DNA of 64,000 nt, taken from positions 1 to 64,000 of the forward strand of contig JAEXYA010000055.1 of the NCBI GenBank assembly GCA_023451825.1. The letters are read 5' to 3'. The translations under genes and the position numbers were made by a program. The notes beneath the pieces are model-generated. The model saw only the letters and a list, made by a program, of their open reading frames with translations, had not been told where the DNA came from and did no database searches. The DNA is from Pseudomonadota bacterium. Its GTDB lineage: Bacteria; Pseudomonadota; Alphaproteobacteria; Rhizobiales; Xanthobacteraceae. Below are positions 53,468-63,122 of this stretch, piece after piece; position 1 is the stretch's first letter; every line of letters starts with the position of its first letter.

Positions 53468-54278
53468 CGTCGTCCATCCACGTCCGCGCCCGAGGTTCTC
53501 GCTACAGACCAATGCGAGTACGCTGCGGCGCATCGTGATCCTGGCTGCGCTCGCGGCCATCTGGGAGCTTTATGCGCGGTGGCTCGACAATTCGCTGCTG
53601 TTGCCGACCCTGACCGCGACATTCGGCGCGTTGGCTCGCGCCACACTTTCCGGCGAGCTTCCGGATCGGGCGGTGACATCACTGCGCGTGCTGACGACGG
53701 GTTATGCACTTGCCGTGGCCATCGCCATCGTGTTCACGGCCCTTGCGGTGATGTCGCGCTGGGGCAGCGATGCGCTCGGCCTGCTCACATCGATGTTCAA
53801 CCCGCTACCGGCCATCGCGCTGCTGCCGGTGGCGCTGTTGTGGTTCGGGATCGGTGTGCCGAGCCTGCTCTTCGTCACGGTGCATTCGGTGCTATGGCCG
53901 GTGGCGCTCGCCTGTCACAGCGGCTTTCTCTCGGTTTCGCCGACGCTCCGCATGGTCGGCCGCAATCTCGGCTTGTCGCACGGGCGGTTCATCACCGAGA
54001 TCCTGATGCCCGCGGCCTTCCCGCATATCCTGTCGGGCCTGCGGATCGGATGGGCCTTCGCCTGGCGCACGCTGATCGCCGCCGAACTGGTGTTCGGTGT
54101 CAGCGCACGGTCCGGCGGCCTGGGATGGTTCATCTATACGAACCGGGCCCAGCTCGAAACGGACAGCGTGTTTGCAGGTCTCCTCACGGTGATCCTGATC
54201 GGCCTCGCCGTCGAGGAGCTGGTGTTCAAGACCATCAGCCGCGCAACCGTCGAGCGCTGGGGACAGCACACATCGTGA
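53460..54278 (+). CDS. ABC transporter permease (NitT/TauT family)
   Basis: A 272-residue permease with about 6 transmembrane helices and the cytoplasmic loop RMVGRNLGLSHGRFITEILMPAAFPHILSGLRIGWAFAW. The ATG at 53460 overlaps the ATPase gene by 8 bp. It is convergent with the YeeE/YedE gene. Confidence 0.92.
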   Translation: MRDVVHPRPRPRFSLQTNASTLRRIVILAALAAIWELYARWLDNSLLLPTLTATFGALARATLSGELPDRAVTSLRVLTTGYALAVAIAIVFTALAVMSRWGSDALGLLTSMFNPLPAIALLPVALLWFGIGVPSLLFVTVHSVLWPVALACHSGFLSVSPTLRMVGRNLGLSHGRFITEILMPAAFPHILSGLRIGWAFAWRTLIAAELVFGVSARSGGLGWFIYTNRAQLETDSVFAGLLTVILIGLAVEELVFKTISRATVERWGQHTS

Positions 54279-54299
54279 TTGTTTTGGCCTTCTGCGGTC

Positions 54300-55553
54300 T
54301 CAGCGAGGCCGCAGAAGCAACCCGCTGCGACGGCCGCCCCACAGCATGATCGCGGTGCCGCCGAACACGGACGCCGCGAACACCCAGCCGGACAGTGCAC
54401 CGGCAGAGATCCCCGAAAACAGCGTGCCGACGGTGCAGCCGAGTCCGATCATCGCGCCCCAACCCAGCAAGGTGCCCCCTACCAGCCCCTGCGCGATCTG
54501 ACGCGCGCTCGGCCATGCCGGCCTGAACTGCCCCGCGACCAGCGCCGTGGCAAAGGATGCCGCTATCAGGCCGAGGATGAAGACGCCATTATCCGACAGC
54601 GCAAAATCCCTGACGACCGCGATACAGCCGCGCAGACTGTCGAGCCCCTCGAGGCGGGTGGGCGAGATGCTGGCGGCACCGGCGAGCTGACGCGCACGCG
54701 CGCCGATTTCCGCCGTGACACCAAGCGGCGCCACGCGCAAATAGGACAGCGTCGCCAGCACACCGATGACGGCCCCACCGATCCAGGTAGGCCAGCGCGC
54801 GACGAAGACCGACGTGAACGTATCCACAGGCGGCACCGGATGCGGCGCGGCTCGATTGCGATGGATGGCATAAGCGACAACGGAAAGCCCGGCAGCCGAG
54901 GCAACCAGCGCCCCTGCATAGCCGAGATATTTCGGCAGCCAGATCACCGGCGCATCGGCGATCAGCGCAAGATAGATCGGATTCCAGCTGACGAAGCCGA
55001 GGATGAATCCGAACAACACGCCGGCCAATGCAAATGGCGCCGTCGGCGAGCCCTCGCCCAGCCGATAGAGATGCGCACTGACGCAGGAACCGGAGATGGC
55101 CATCCCCGCGCCGAATGCCAGCCCTGCCAGCACGAGCGCGAGACCCACCGGGCCAATGAAGGCATCCGGCGGCAATCGTCCGGTGGAGGCATCCGGCAGC
55201 CACGCGCCGAACACGAGAAACGTGCCGATGACACCGACCATCAACGCCACCAGCAGGCCCGACAGGCCGCGGGGATCACGCTCGTCGAACCACTCGCGGA
55301 ACATGCAGAAAAAGCAGAAACGCGCGCGTTGCAGCACGATGCCAAAAGCAGCGCCGAACAGAAGCGACAGCGCCGTGCGGGCCTGGCCATTGCCATGAAC
55401 GAAATAGGCGATGATCAGTAGAGACAGCACGATGCCTGCGGCGGGCAATACCGAAGACCAGCGCTCAACGAAGAAGGCCCGCACCGGCGAAAATGCCGGT
55501 GCGGGCTGATGGATGGACGGAGCCGCAGGCTCCGTCATCGTCTGATTGGTCAC
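54300..55553 (-). CDS. YeeE/YedE (TsuA-like) thiosulfate/sulfur transporter
   Basis: A 417-residue inner-membrane protein of the YeeE/YedE family with about 11 transmembrane segments in two halves. Three conserved cysteine sites are visible: ARFCFFCMFREWFD, ISGSCVSAHLY and IGLGCTVGTLFSGIS. TsuA uses such cysteines to pass thiosulfate through the membrane. The GTG start at 55553 overlaps the rhodanese stop (GTGA); an in-frame ATG follows five codons later. Likely carries thiosulfate in partnership with the rhodanese. Confidence 0.9.
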   Translation of the reverse strand: MTNQTMTEPAAPSIHQPAPAFSPVRAFFVERWSSVLPAAGIVLSLLIIAYFVHGNGQARTALSLLFGAAFGIVLQRARFCFFCMFREWFDERDPRGLSGLLVALMVGVIGTFLVFGAWLPDASTGRLPPDAFIGPVGLALVLAGLAFGAGMAISGSCVSAHLYRLGEGSPTAPFALAGVLFGFILGFVSWNPIYLALIADAPVIWLPKYLGYAGALVASAAGLSVVAYAIHRNRAAPHPVPPVDTFTSVFVARWPTWIGGAVIGVLATLSYLRVAPLGVTAEIGARARQLAGAASISPTRLEGLDSLRGCIAVVRDFALSDNGVFILGLIAASFATALVAGQFRPAWPSARQIAQGLVGGTLLGWGAMIGLGCTVGTLFSGISAGALSGWVFAASVFGGTAIMLWGGRRSGLLLRPR

Positions 55554-56485
55554 TTACCGCCCCACACTGTGCCGGCGACATTGACCACGGGCAGACCGAC
55601 CGAGTTACCGTATTCGGTCCACGAGCCATCATAGTTCTTGACGTCATAGCCCAGGATCTTCGAGAGCAGGAACCAGGTGTGGCTGGAACGCTCGCCGATG
55701 CGGCAATAGACGATGATCGGCTTGGTGCCATCGATGCCCGCGTCGGCATAGAGCTTCTTTAGGTCGGCAGCCGACTTGAAGGTGCCATCCTCAGCGACGG
55801 CGCGGCTCCACGGCACATTCAGCGCGTTCGGCACATGGCCGGCGCGCACGGTCAGTTCCTGCGAACCGGGCGGCGCGAAAATCTTGCCGGAATATTCGTC
55901 AGCCGAACGGATATCGACCAGCGTGGCGCTCTTGTTGGCGGATGCGGCCGTGACGTCAGCGAGACGCGCACGCAGCTTCTGATTGGCGTCGCCGATCACC
56001 AGCGTGCCGGGGGCAACGCTGGCGTTACGGGTATCCAGCGGGCGCTTGTCAGCTTCCCACTTCTTGCGGCCACCATCGAGCAGCTTGACGTTCTTCACAC
56101 CATAGACATCGAACACCCAGGCGCCCCAGGCGGCGAACCAGTTGTTGTTGTCGCCATAGAGAACGATGGTGCTGTCCTGATTGATGCCGAGCTTCTTGGT
56201 CAGCTCCTGGAATTTCTCCTTCGACGCGATATCACGCTTCACCGTATCGACGAGATCGGTGTGCCAGACCACGTTCTGGGCGCCGGGAATGTGGCCGCGC
56301 TCGAACAGGCCGGGCTCGACGCTGACTTCCACGACCCGCACTTTCGGATCGCTGAGATTCTTCTCCAGCCACTCGCCATTCACCAGCGGGCTGTTCGCAT
56401 TGGCCTGCGCATGCGCGGGAGCGGAAAAGCCGGCCGCTGCCACGCCCAGCGCGAGAGCCGCCGCCATGACCGATTTGATAATCAC
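55550..56485 (-). CDS. Periplasmic sulfurtransferase (tandem rhodanese domains)
   Basis: A 311-residue thiosulfate sulfurtransferase. Signal peptide is MIIKSVMAAALALGVAAAGF ending PAHA. Two rhodanese domains follow; the N-terminal one lacks a Cys at the loop, and the C-terminal one carries the active Cys261 in IVYCRIGERSSHTW. Coupled by 4-bp overlap to the YeeE/YedE gene. It probably handles thiosulfate or persulfide in the periplasm for the transporter. Confidence 0.92.
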   Translation of the reverse strand: MIIKSVMAAALALGVAAAGFSAPAHAQANANSPLVNGEWLEKNLSDPKVRVVEVSVEPGLFERGHIPGAQNVVWHTDLVDTVKRDIASKEKFQELTKKLGINQDSTIVLYGDNNNWFAAWGAWVFDVYGVKNVKLLDGGRKKWEADKRPLDTRNASVAPGTLVIGDANQKLRARLADVTAASANKSATLVDIRSADEYSGKIFAPPGSQELTVRAGHVPNALNVPWSRAVAEDGTFKSAADLKKLYADAGIDGTKPIIVYCRIGERSSHTWFLLSKILGYDVKNYDGSWTEYGNSVGLPVVNVAGTVWGGK

Positions 56486-56821
56486 AATAAGATCTCCATG
56501 ATTGAAATGCCGTTTCGATAGTAAGCGTCACTCGGTGACCTGGGCGCTTCTCATCGTCCGCAGCATCTCGTCATTGCGGCGCAAAGACGTCAATTGCGCA
56601 CCTGTCGCAGCCAAAAATGGGTTTCTCGGAAACATGACGCGGAGCGAATATTTGCGATGCGGCCCGCGCCCGCCGCGGAACATCTTTCCGATCGTGGCAA
56701 CCTGTCGCAGGGAAAACTTCTCCAACGACGGGCGCTCCTCAAAACGTTGCGGCAAAAGAAACGGGCGGCTGGTATCCAGCCGCCCGGTCATTCGGACTCA
56801 TTCAAGGCGGGGATCGCCGCG
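56486..56821. promoter_or_regulatory. Intergenic region with a terminator and short inverted repeat
   Basis: Contains the rhodanese promoter region and the terminator of the operon to the right. GTCAC-TCG-GTGAC at 56527-56539 is a perfect short inverted repeat just upstream of the rhodanese gene. No gene is recognised in these 336 bp. Confidence 0.4.
56754..56786 (-). terminator. Rho-independent terminator of the leftward liv/nitroreductase-like operon
   Basis: CGGGCGGCTGG-TAT-CCAGCCGCCCG forms a perfect 11-bp stem (56762-56786), followed on the minus strand by TTTCTTTT. It lies 36 bp after the stop of the gene at 56822. Confidence 0.88.
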
Positions 56822-58138
56822 CTAGCCGCCGCCCGTTTTGCCACCGGCGCCGTGCCACACACGCTGATGCTGCGCATGGGTTTCGAGATAGGCGCCCTCC
56901 TTGTAGTGCGTATCGTAGAAGCCGAGATCGATGTGATGCGCCTGGGTATAGGCGGCAACGCCGACGCTTGGCTGGGTGGCCGGAAACTTGCCGTATGTAT
57001 CGTAGACGTCCTGGGCAAGCGTGCCGAGATAACGCACGAATGCTGCGCTATAGCGATCGGTGCGTGCTTTCACACCGCCATTGTCGGCATAAGGCCCGGG
57101 CCGCTGCGGATTGTGGTTGCCGCGCGGGCCAAACTTCCGCTCGGCGAAGCGTTCGGCGGCGACGTGCATGTTCGGAACGTAAGGCGGGATCAGTGGTTCG
57201 AAATAGCCGTCCAGCCCGACGGGATTGGGCTGCGCCCATTCGTCCCGGCGATCGAAGCGGAAGCCGTAGCCATTCACGCCCTTTGACGCGAAGGCGCCGA
57301 GGATGGCCTGCGTGTTGATGCCCGAGAACAGCCAGCCGCCAAGACCCATGGCCTGCATGACCAGATGAACGTTATAGGAGGCGATCGACAGTTCTGCCGT
57401 CGTGCTGGTGCGCGAATTGCCTTCGATCACCGACAACGGTGCCGAACGCCCGGGCTTGATGACACCGGCCGCAATCAGCTCGCCGGGATCGCCGAGCACG
57501 CGCCCGGTCTTCGGATCGGTGATCACAGCGCCCTCGCCGGTCCTGATCCAGAGCTGGTTGAATGTGGATTCCACCTGGTCACTGATGGGAATGATCAGCG
57601 TGCTGCCCGGCTTGTTGGCCACCCAGCGGTTATGCGAGGCGACATAGGGATATTCCGGCGGAAATTCGATCCGGCGATCGCTCAGGCGAATGATATGCGG
57701 GCGCAGGAATTCGGTAAGGCGTTCGAGATCCTCGACGCCGCCATATTCCTGGATCGCGCTCGCATCGAGATCGCGAAAGCGCGTGATGTAAGCGCCGCTG
57801 TCGTCATTGATCAGAATTTCAGAACCATGCGCCGCGGCGCCGCTCGGATAGGTCCGCCCGATCGGCCGGACCGTGTAATTGCAGCCAGTATCGGCCTCGC
57901 CGGCTTCCGTATAGGGAATTCCGAGATTCCAGCCGCTGATGCCGGTGCCGACCGCGATCAGCACGGCGCGTTCGATTTCGTTCAATGGCTGCGGCGGCAG
58001 CTTCGACGTATAGGCAAGCGGACCGTCGGGGATCGACATGCCGACACCGAAGCGACGCGAGCGCCGCCCGAACAAGGCATTGAGCAGCGGGAACTTCGCC
58101 AGACCCTTCAAGGCGGCGGAATGATCTGGCGATGTCAT
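56822..58138 (-). CDS. Nitroreductase-like protein of unknown function
   Basis: A 438-residue protein with no confident family name. The N-terminal region ERAVLIAVGTGISGWNLGIPY and the later AELSIASYNVHLVMQAMGLGGWLFSG resemble the flavin-binding helices of nitroreductase-fold proteins, but the central part is much longer than usual nitroreductases (about 200-220 residues). Rich in Tyr, His and Gly. No signal peptide. It is last in an operon with a YdhR-like gene (7 bp gap) and a Liv-type importer, so it probably reduces or binds the imported compound. Confidence 0.5.
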   Translation of the reverse strand: MTSPDHSAALKGLAKFPLLNALFGRRSRRFGVGMSIPDGPLAYTSKLPPQPLNEIERAVLIAVGTGISGWNLGIPYTEAGEADTGCNYTVRPIGRTYPSGAAAHGSEILINDDSGAYITRFRDLDASAIQEYGGVEDLERLTEFLRPHIIRLSDRRIEFPPEYPYVASHNRWVANKPGSTLIIPISDQVESTFNQLWIRTGEGAVITDPKTGRVLGDPGELIAAGVIKPGRSAPLSVIEGNSRTSTTAELSIASYNVHLVMQAMGLGGWLFSGINTQAILGAFASKGVNGYGFRFDRRDEWAQPNPVGLDGYFEPLIPPYVPNMHVAAERFAERKFGPRGNHNPQRPGPYADNGGVKARTDRYSAAFVRYLGTLAQDVYDTYGKFPATQPSVGVAAYTQAHHIDLGFYDTHYKEGAYLETHAQHQRVWHGAGGKTGGG

Positions 58139-58145
58139 GCGGCGA

Positions 58146-58475
58146 TCAGGCCGCCAGTCTGGCGTTGGAGAGCGTCGCGCGCGTGATGGCGCTCAGCTTC
58201 TCGTCCACCTCGAAATAGGTGATCGAGATATTGGTCCCGCCATTGGCAGCAAGCCGTTCGCGGAGATTGCCCTCGCCCCACTTCTTTGCGCTGTCGAGAT
58301 CATCGAACAGATAGATGCCGCCACGCAGTTTGGACTCCGCATTCGAAATCCAGACCTTCCACTGCAGGCCGGACACGTTCTTCGCGATATTGTCAGCGGA
58401 TTCAAGACGGGCCGCGTCGCTCAACTGCTCCTGCTGCGCGCTCGGCGTGTAATTCACCTGGAGGATAATAGCCAT
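58146..58475 (-). CDS. YdhR-family putative monooxygenase
   Basis: A 109-residue protein like E. coli YdhR, a dimeric alpha-beta barrel fold. It shows ILQVNYTPSAQQEQLSDAA, GLQWKVWISNAESKLRGGIY and FDDLDSAKKWGEGNLRERL. Small-molecule monooxygenase activity is suggested for the family but unproven. It is placed between the importer ATPase and the nitroreductase-like gene. Confidence 0.82.
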   Translation of the reverse strand: MAIILQVNYTPSAQQEQLSDAARLESADNIAKNVSGLQWKVWISNAESKLRGGIYLFDDLDSAKKWGEGNLRERLAANGGTNISITYFEVDEKLSAITRATLSNARLAA

Positions 58476-58597
58476 ATCAATGATCTCCTACCTTGTTGGA
58501 CGCGACGACATCAGAGCATGGATCGCGGAGAGAATGCACACATAGTGCAGCGCGCTTCGACAGACTTGTTCGGCGAAGGCGGAATGAAAGAGGTCAT

Positions 58598-59335
58598 TTA
58601 TCCCGTTGCCTTGGCATCGGATGATCCGCCGAGATAAGCGGCCTGAACGGCGGGATCATCGAGCAGCGCACGCGCCGTTCCGGACAGCGCAACGCGGCCG
58701 GATTCGAACACATAGCCGGTATCGGCAAGCGATAGCGCCAAACGAGAATTCTGCTCGACCAGCACCACCGTCGTTCCATCTGCATGGATCTCGCGAATGG
58801 CGCGGGCAAGCTCCTTGACCACCACGGGGGCGAGGCCGAGTGTCGGCTCATCGAGCAGCAGGATTCTCGGCTCGGCCATCAGCGCCCGCCCGATCGCGCA
58901 CATCTGCTGCTCGCCGCCGGACAGCATGCGGCCGAGACTGCCGCGCCGACGCGCGAGCCCGCCGAACAGCGCATAGATGCGATCGAGATCGCGCTGGATC
59001 TGACCACGTCGGCCCCGCGAGCGACCATAAGCGCCAACCAGCAGGTTTTCATGCACCGTCATGTCCGGAAACAGGCGCCGCCCTTCCGGCGACAGCGTGA
59101 TCCCGAGACCGACACGCTCCTCGGCTGGCAGACGCGCGATATCCTGACCTTCGAGCAGGATCTGTCCATCCCCCACCGGCACAAGCCCGGCGATGGCGTT
59201 GAGGAGCGTCGACTTGCCGGCACCATTGGCGCCGATCACCGTGGTCACCGCACCGGCTGCGATGGAGACACTGACCTCGCGCAGCGCCTGCACCGCGCCA
59301 TACGTCACCGAGAGTCCGGCCACTTCAAGCAGCAT
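58598..59335 (-). CDS. ABC transporter ATP-binding protein (LivF family)
   Basis: A 245-residue ATPase. Walker A is GANGAGKSTLLN, the signature LSGGEQQMCAIGRAL, Walker B ILLLDEPTLGLAP and VLVEQNSRLAL with Gln at the switch position. The ATG at 59335 overlaps the LivG-type gene by 11 bp; the longer frame upstream is inside that gene. Confidence 0.92.
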   Translation of the reverse strand: MLLEVAGLSVTYGAVQALREVSVSIAAGAVTTVIGANGAGKSTLLNAIAGLVPVGDGQILLEGQDIARLPAEERVGLGITLSPEGRRLFPDMTVHENLLVGAYGRSRGRRGQIQRDLDRIYALFGGLARRRGSLGRMLSGGEQQMCAIGRALMAEPRILLLDEPTLGLAPVVVKELARAIREIHADGTTVVLVEQNSRLALSLADTGYVFESGRVALSGTARALLDDPAVQAAYLGGSSDAKATG

Positions 59336-60098
59336 CAGCCTCGCCTCCGAGATAGATGTCGATGAAGCGCGGATCGCGGCGCACCTGATCCGGCGTGCCC
59401 TGCAGAAGCAGCGCGCCCTGCCCCAGCACCACCACATGCCGCGACAGCCGCATCACCAGCCGCAGATCATGCTCCACCAGGATGATGCTGACGCCGCTGG
59501 CATGGACCGCGCGCAACAACTCTTCCATACGCTCGGTCTCGGCGCCGTTCAGCCCGGCCGCCGGTTCGTCAGACAGAAGCAACCGCGGCTTCGCGGCCAT
59601 CGCCATGCCGATACCGAGAATCTTCTGCAAGCCATATGACAGGGTTTCGGCAACTGTATCGCGCTGCGCGGCAAGTCCGGTGATGTCCAGCACCGCCTCC
59701 GTCGTATCCACGGCCACAAGCTTGGCGCGATTGATGGTCTGTCGCCGCAAAAGGTCGAGTGGCCGACCGATCGTCGCGAGCAATGCGGCGGTCTCGATAT
59801 GCTCCTGCACCGTGAGCCCGGGCAGGATCATGGTGTTCTGGAAGCTGCGCAGGATGCCGCGGCGGGCAATCGCATCCGGATTCCGCCGATCGATACGCTC
59901 GCCCTCGAAGCGGATTGTGCCGGCGCTTGGCCGGACCTGGCCCGCGATCAGGTTGAACAAGGACGTCTTGCCAGCGCCGTTCGGCCCGATGAGGCTGGTG
60001 ATTTCGCCTTTCGGGATCGTCAGCGAGACATCATGCACCGCCCGGATGCCGCCAAAGCGCTTGCTGACATTCTGCAGCTCAAGGAATGGCGCAATCAC
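59325..60098 (-). CDS. ABC transporter ATP-binding protein (LivG family)
   Basis: A 257-residue ATPase. Walker A is GPNGAGKTSLFN, the signature region LSYGLQKILGIGMAM, Walker B RLLLSDEPAAGLN (Ser before Asp is unusual) and VEHDLRLVMRL for the switch. It overlaps the LivM-type permease gene by 4 bp. Confidence 0.92.
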   Translation of the reverse strand: MIAPFLELQNVSKRFGGIRAVHDVSLTIPKGEITSLIGPNGAGKTSLFNLIAGQVRPSAGTIRFEGERIDRRNPDAIARRGILRSFQNTMILPGLTVQEHIETAALLATIGRPLDLLRRQTINRAKLVAVDTTEAVLDITGLAAQRDTVAETLSYGLQKILGIGMAMAAKPRLLLSDEPAAGLNGAETERMEELLRAVHASGVSIILVEHDLRLVMRLSRHVVVLGQGALLLQGTPDQVRRDPRFIDIYLGGEADAA

Positions 60099-61018
60099 GG
60101 TTTCCTCCCGACCAGCACGCCGATCAGGCCCCGTGGCAGAAACAGCATCAGCAGCAACAGGGCCAGGCCATAGAACAGGCTTTGATAGATCGCCGCGTCG
60201 CGGAACAGTTCGGGCAGCGGCACCAGCAACAGCGCCCCGGCGACCGGGCCGAGCAGGAAACCGGCTCCACCCACCACATTGAAGACCAGCGCGCCGACGC
60301 TGGCGGTGACATTGAAGGCTGGCGGCGAGATGTAACCGAGATAATGCGCATAGAGCGAACCGGCGAGACCGGCGATCGCAGCACTGACCGCAAACGTCAT
60401 GCGGCGATAGGCGGTCACGTCCGTGCCCAGCGACTGCAGCAGCATCTCGTTATGCGCGATGCCCGACAGCACCCGCCCCTGATCACGGCTGAGCAGCAGA
60501 TAGGCAGCCATGAGCGAGGCCCCGAGCGCGAGCAGCGTGACCACATAGATGGCCGACCGCGCCTTCAGAGCCAACCCGAACACGGCGATCCCAGGGATTG
60601 ACGTCAGACCGTTATTGCCGCCGAAGGGAACGATCCATTCGACGAAGACCAGCCGGATCGACTCGCCGAGCGCGAAAGTCAGTAAGACGAAATAGACCCC
60701 CTTGATGCGCAGGATGATCGAGCCGACCAGACCGGCAATCGCGGCCGGCACGATGATGGCTGCCAGCAGGGCCAAAGGGAATGCGAAGCCGAGATCACGG
60801 CTCAGCAGCGCCGACGTATAAGCGCCGATGCCCATGAAGCCCGCCTGCGCCAGCGACAGCTGACGGATGCGCAGCATCAGATGCAGGCTGATCCCGAGGA
60901 TCGCCTGGATGCAGATCAGGATGCCCAGATGATAGAGAAAGGCATCTCTGAGGAGCAGCGGGACGGCTGCTGCCGCGACGAGCGCAACGGCGCCGATGAC
61001 AGGCCATCGTGCGCTCAT
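60095..61018 (-). CDS. Branched-chain-type ABC transporter permease (LivM family)
   Basis: A 307-residue permease with about 9 transmembrane helices. It contains LMLRIRQLSLAQAGFMGIGAY and the coupling loop SGIAHNEMLLQSLGTDVTAYRRMTF. Overlaps the flanking genes by 4 bp on both sides, as part of an importer whose binding protein is at 61886. Confidence 0.92.
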   Translation of the reverse strand: MSARWPVIGAVALVAAAAVPLLLRDAFLYHLGILICIQAILGISLHLMLRIRQLSLAQAGFMGIGAYTSALLSRDLGFAFPLALLAAIIVPAAIAGLVGSIILRIKGVYFVLLTFALGESIRLVFVEWIVPFGGNNGLTSIPGIAVFGLALKARSAIYVVTLLALGASLMAAYLLLSRDQGRVLSGIAHNEMLLQSLGTDVTAYRRMTFAVSAAIAGLAGSLYAHYLGYISPPAFNVTASVGALVFNVVGGAGFLLGPVAGALLLVPLPELFRDAAIYQSLFYGLALLLLMLFLPRGLIGVLVGRKP

Positions 61019-61863
61019 GCCCGCCCCATCAGTCCGGCCGGGCGGATCAGCAACAGCACCAGCACCGCGCCGAACTGCACCAGCGTGGCGGCTGTCGGGC
61101 CGGCAGCCACCGACACGATGGCTTCCACGAAGCCGAGAATGCCCGCGGCGATCATCGCGCCGGGAATGCTGCCGAGACCGCCCAGCACCACCACGATGAA
61201 TGCCTTCATCAGCGGCGCCTCGCCCATATAGGGCTCGATCGTGTAAAGCGGGGCGATCAAGGCACCAGCGGCTCCCGCCAGGGCACAGCTCAGGCCGAAC
61301 GCGATCGGATAGATGCGATGCGGCCGGATCCGCTGCAGGCGCGCGATATCTCGGTCCTGCGCCACCGCCCGCATGGCGAGACCGAGCGAGCTTCGCTGCA
61401 GAAGCACATAGACCGCAGCCACCAGCGCCAGCGCGATCGTCGCAGCGAGCAACTGGTCTTTCGGCAACAGCACGTTGCCGAGCTTGATGACGCCGCTGAC
61501 AGGCCGCTCCACCGCAAGTTCATCGACACCGAAGATGGCGACGACGACGCCCTGCAAGGCGATCGCCAGTGCCAGCGATGCGATCATCGCGCCCAGTTCA
61601 TCATCCGTAAAGCGACGGAAGATCGCCTGTTCGGCGATCACGCCCAGCGCGCCCACTGTGAGTGCAGCACATGGCAGGGCCACCACGAACGGAAGCCCGG
61701 CCACGCTGCTGAACACATAGAGCGCGTAGGCACCGAGCATCAGGAATTCGCCATGCGCGAAATTCACGATGCGCATGACGCCGAACACCAGCGTGAATCC
61801 GAGCGCGATGAGCATATAGAGCATCGCCGACAACACGGCGATGCTCGCGACCTGAGTGATCAC
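61015..61863 (-). CDS. Branched-chain-type ABC transporter permease (LivH family)
   Basis: A 282-residue permease with about 8 helices. It has FAHGEFLMLGAYALYVFSSVAG and the coupling segment RAVAQDRDIARLQRIRPHRIYPIAFG. Binding protein gene is 22 bp upstream. Ligand is probably not an amino acid, given the downstream genes. Confidence 0.92.
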   Translation of the reverse strand: MITQVASIAVLSAMLYMLIALGFTLVFGVMRIVNFAHGEFLMLGAYALYVFSSVAGLPFVVALPCAALTVGALGVIAEQAIFRRFTDDELGAMIASLALAIALQGVVVAIFGVDELAVERPVSGVIKLGNVLLPKDQLLAATIALALVAAVYVLLQRSSLGLAMRAVAQDRDIARLQRIRPHRIYPIAFGLSCALAGAAGALIAPLYTIEPYMGEAPLMKAFIVVVLGGLGSIPGAMIAAGILGFVEAIVSVAAGPTAATLVQFGAVLVLLLIRPAGLMGRA

Positions 61864-61885
61864 GACGATATCCCTGCTGTGCGGA

Positions 61886-63085
61886 TCAGGCCGTCTCGAC
61901 CTTCTTGATCACATGCCCCTTGCCGCCGCGGATCTCGGTGAGGAAGACCGGCGTATAGAGCTGATGATCGACGCCGTAGTTCTCCTTGCCGCCCCACTTC
62001 AAGGCGCCGAGCGATCCGGCGAATGGCGACAATCCCTCGATGGCCGTCTTGACCTTTTCGGGATCATCGATCGTGCCGGCCTTTTCGATGCCGGCAAACA
62101 GGATGCGCGCCGCGTCGTAGAAGAGGATCACGAAATCGCTCGGCTCGTTCTTCTGATAGCTCGCATAGGCGGTCTTCAGCCGCGCCCAGACCTGGCTGTC
62201 CGGATCGGCCAGCAATGTGCCCACGATGCCTTCGGCATTCTCCGCGCCCGCTGTGCGGACGATTTCCGCAACGTCGAAGCCACCGAATTTCGTGAACGGC
62301 CCGGTGAAGCCGGATTCACGCGCCTGCCTCACGACCAGACCGGCAGTCGCCGGCGGCACCGTGTCGAGCTCGATACTGTCTGGCTTCGTCGCTAGAATTT
62401 TGGTGAGCAGCGCGCGGAAATCGGTCTGCTGCCGTTCGAAGAACTCGGCCGCCGTCACCGTATAGCCGGCCTTGGCATAGACATCCTTCTGCACCTGCTG
62501 GCTGGTCCAGCCGGTTTCGTCATTCGGCGCCAGCGTCGCGACGCGCTTGATCTCCGGCTTCGTCGCCTTCAACCACTCGACGGACTTCGGCAGGAATTCG
62601 CGCGTCGTCGACGAGATGCGGAAGACATGCTGCGCATCCTGGAACACGGTGGGCGACCACGAATTCGGGAACAGGAAGACCTTGCGGCTCTCGGTGACCG
62701 GCTTGATGGCCGACAGCGACACCGATGCGATCGGGCCGAGAATGAAACGCACGCCGTCGCGATCGATCAACCGGTTAATCGCCGTCACGGCATTCGCGGC
62801 CTTGTACTGATCGTCATAGGCGACGATCTCGATCTGCAGTTTCTTGTCGCCAACATTCAGTCCGCCGCGATCATTGATCTCCTTCGCCGCGATGCGCGCG
62901 CCGCCATCAATCGCAAGTCCCCATGTCGCCCCCGGTCCCGTGAGCGTCGACAACACGCCGATCTTCAGCACCGCGGCGTCGGCGCTAGCCGCCGTGTTGA
63001 ACGCGGTGGTGGCAAGCAGCCCGGCCATGAGCGCGCGGCGATCGAGTTCGAAACGAGACACCTGAAACTCCCCTGATGAATTCAC
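61886..63085 (-). CDS. ABC transporter substrate-binding protein (LivK/HAAT type)
   Basis: A 399-residue type I periplasmic binding protein. The N-terminus has an RRALMAGLLATTAFNTAASADA signal with a twin Arg, possibly Tat-dependent. Mature part: VLKIGVLSTLTGPGATWGLAID and GARIAAKEINDRGG. It is first in the leftward operon and divergent from a dienelactone-hydrolase-family gene. The ligand is unknown, perhaps an aromatic acid. Confidence 0.9.
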   Translation of the reverse strand: MNSSGEFQVSRFELDRRALMAGLLATTAFNTAASADAAVLKIGVLSTLTGPGATWGLAIDGGARIAAKEINDRGGLNVGDKKLQIEIVAYDDQYKAANAVTAINRLIDRDGVRFILGPIASVSLSAIKPVTESRKVFLFPNSWSPTVFQDAQHVFRISSTTREFLPKSVEWLKATKPEIKRVATLAPNDETGWTSQQVQKDVYAKAGYTVTAAEFFERQQTDFRALLTKILATKPDSIELDTVPPATAGLVVRQARESGFTGPFTKFGGFDVAEIVRTAGAENAEGIVGTLLADPDSQVWARLKTAYASYQKNEPSDFVILFYDAARILFAGIEKAGTIDDPEKVKTAIEGLSPFAGSLGALKWGGKENYGVDHQLYTPVFLTEIRGGKGHVIKKVETA

Positions 63086-63122
63086 GATTTACATCTCGTG
63101 ATTTTCCATCAATGGTGTCAAG

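Noticed and set aside
56528..56791. An 87-codon minus-strand frame between the rhodanese and nitroreductase-like genes
   Set aside because: It overlaps a perfect terminator hairpin and has no recognisable features.
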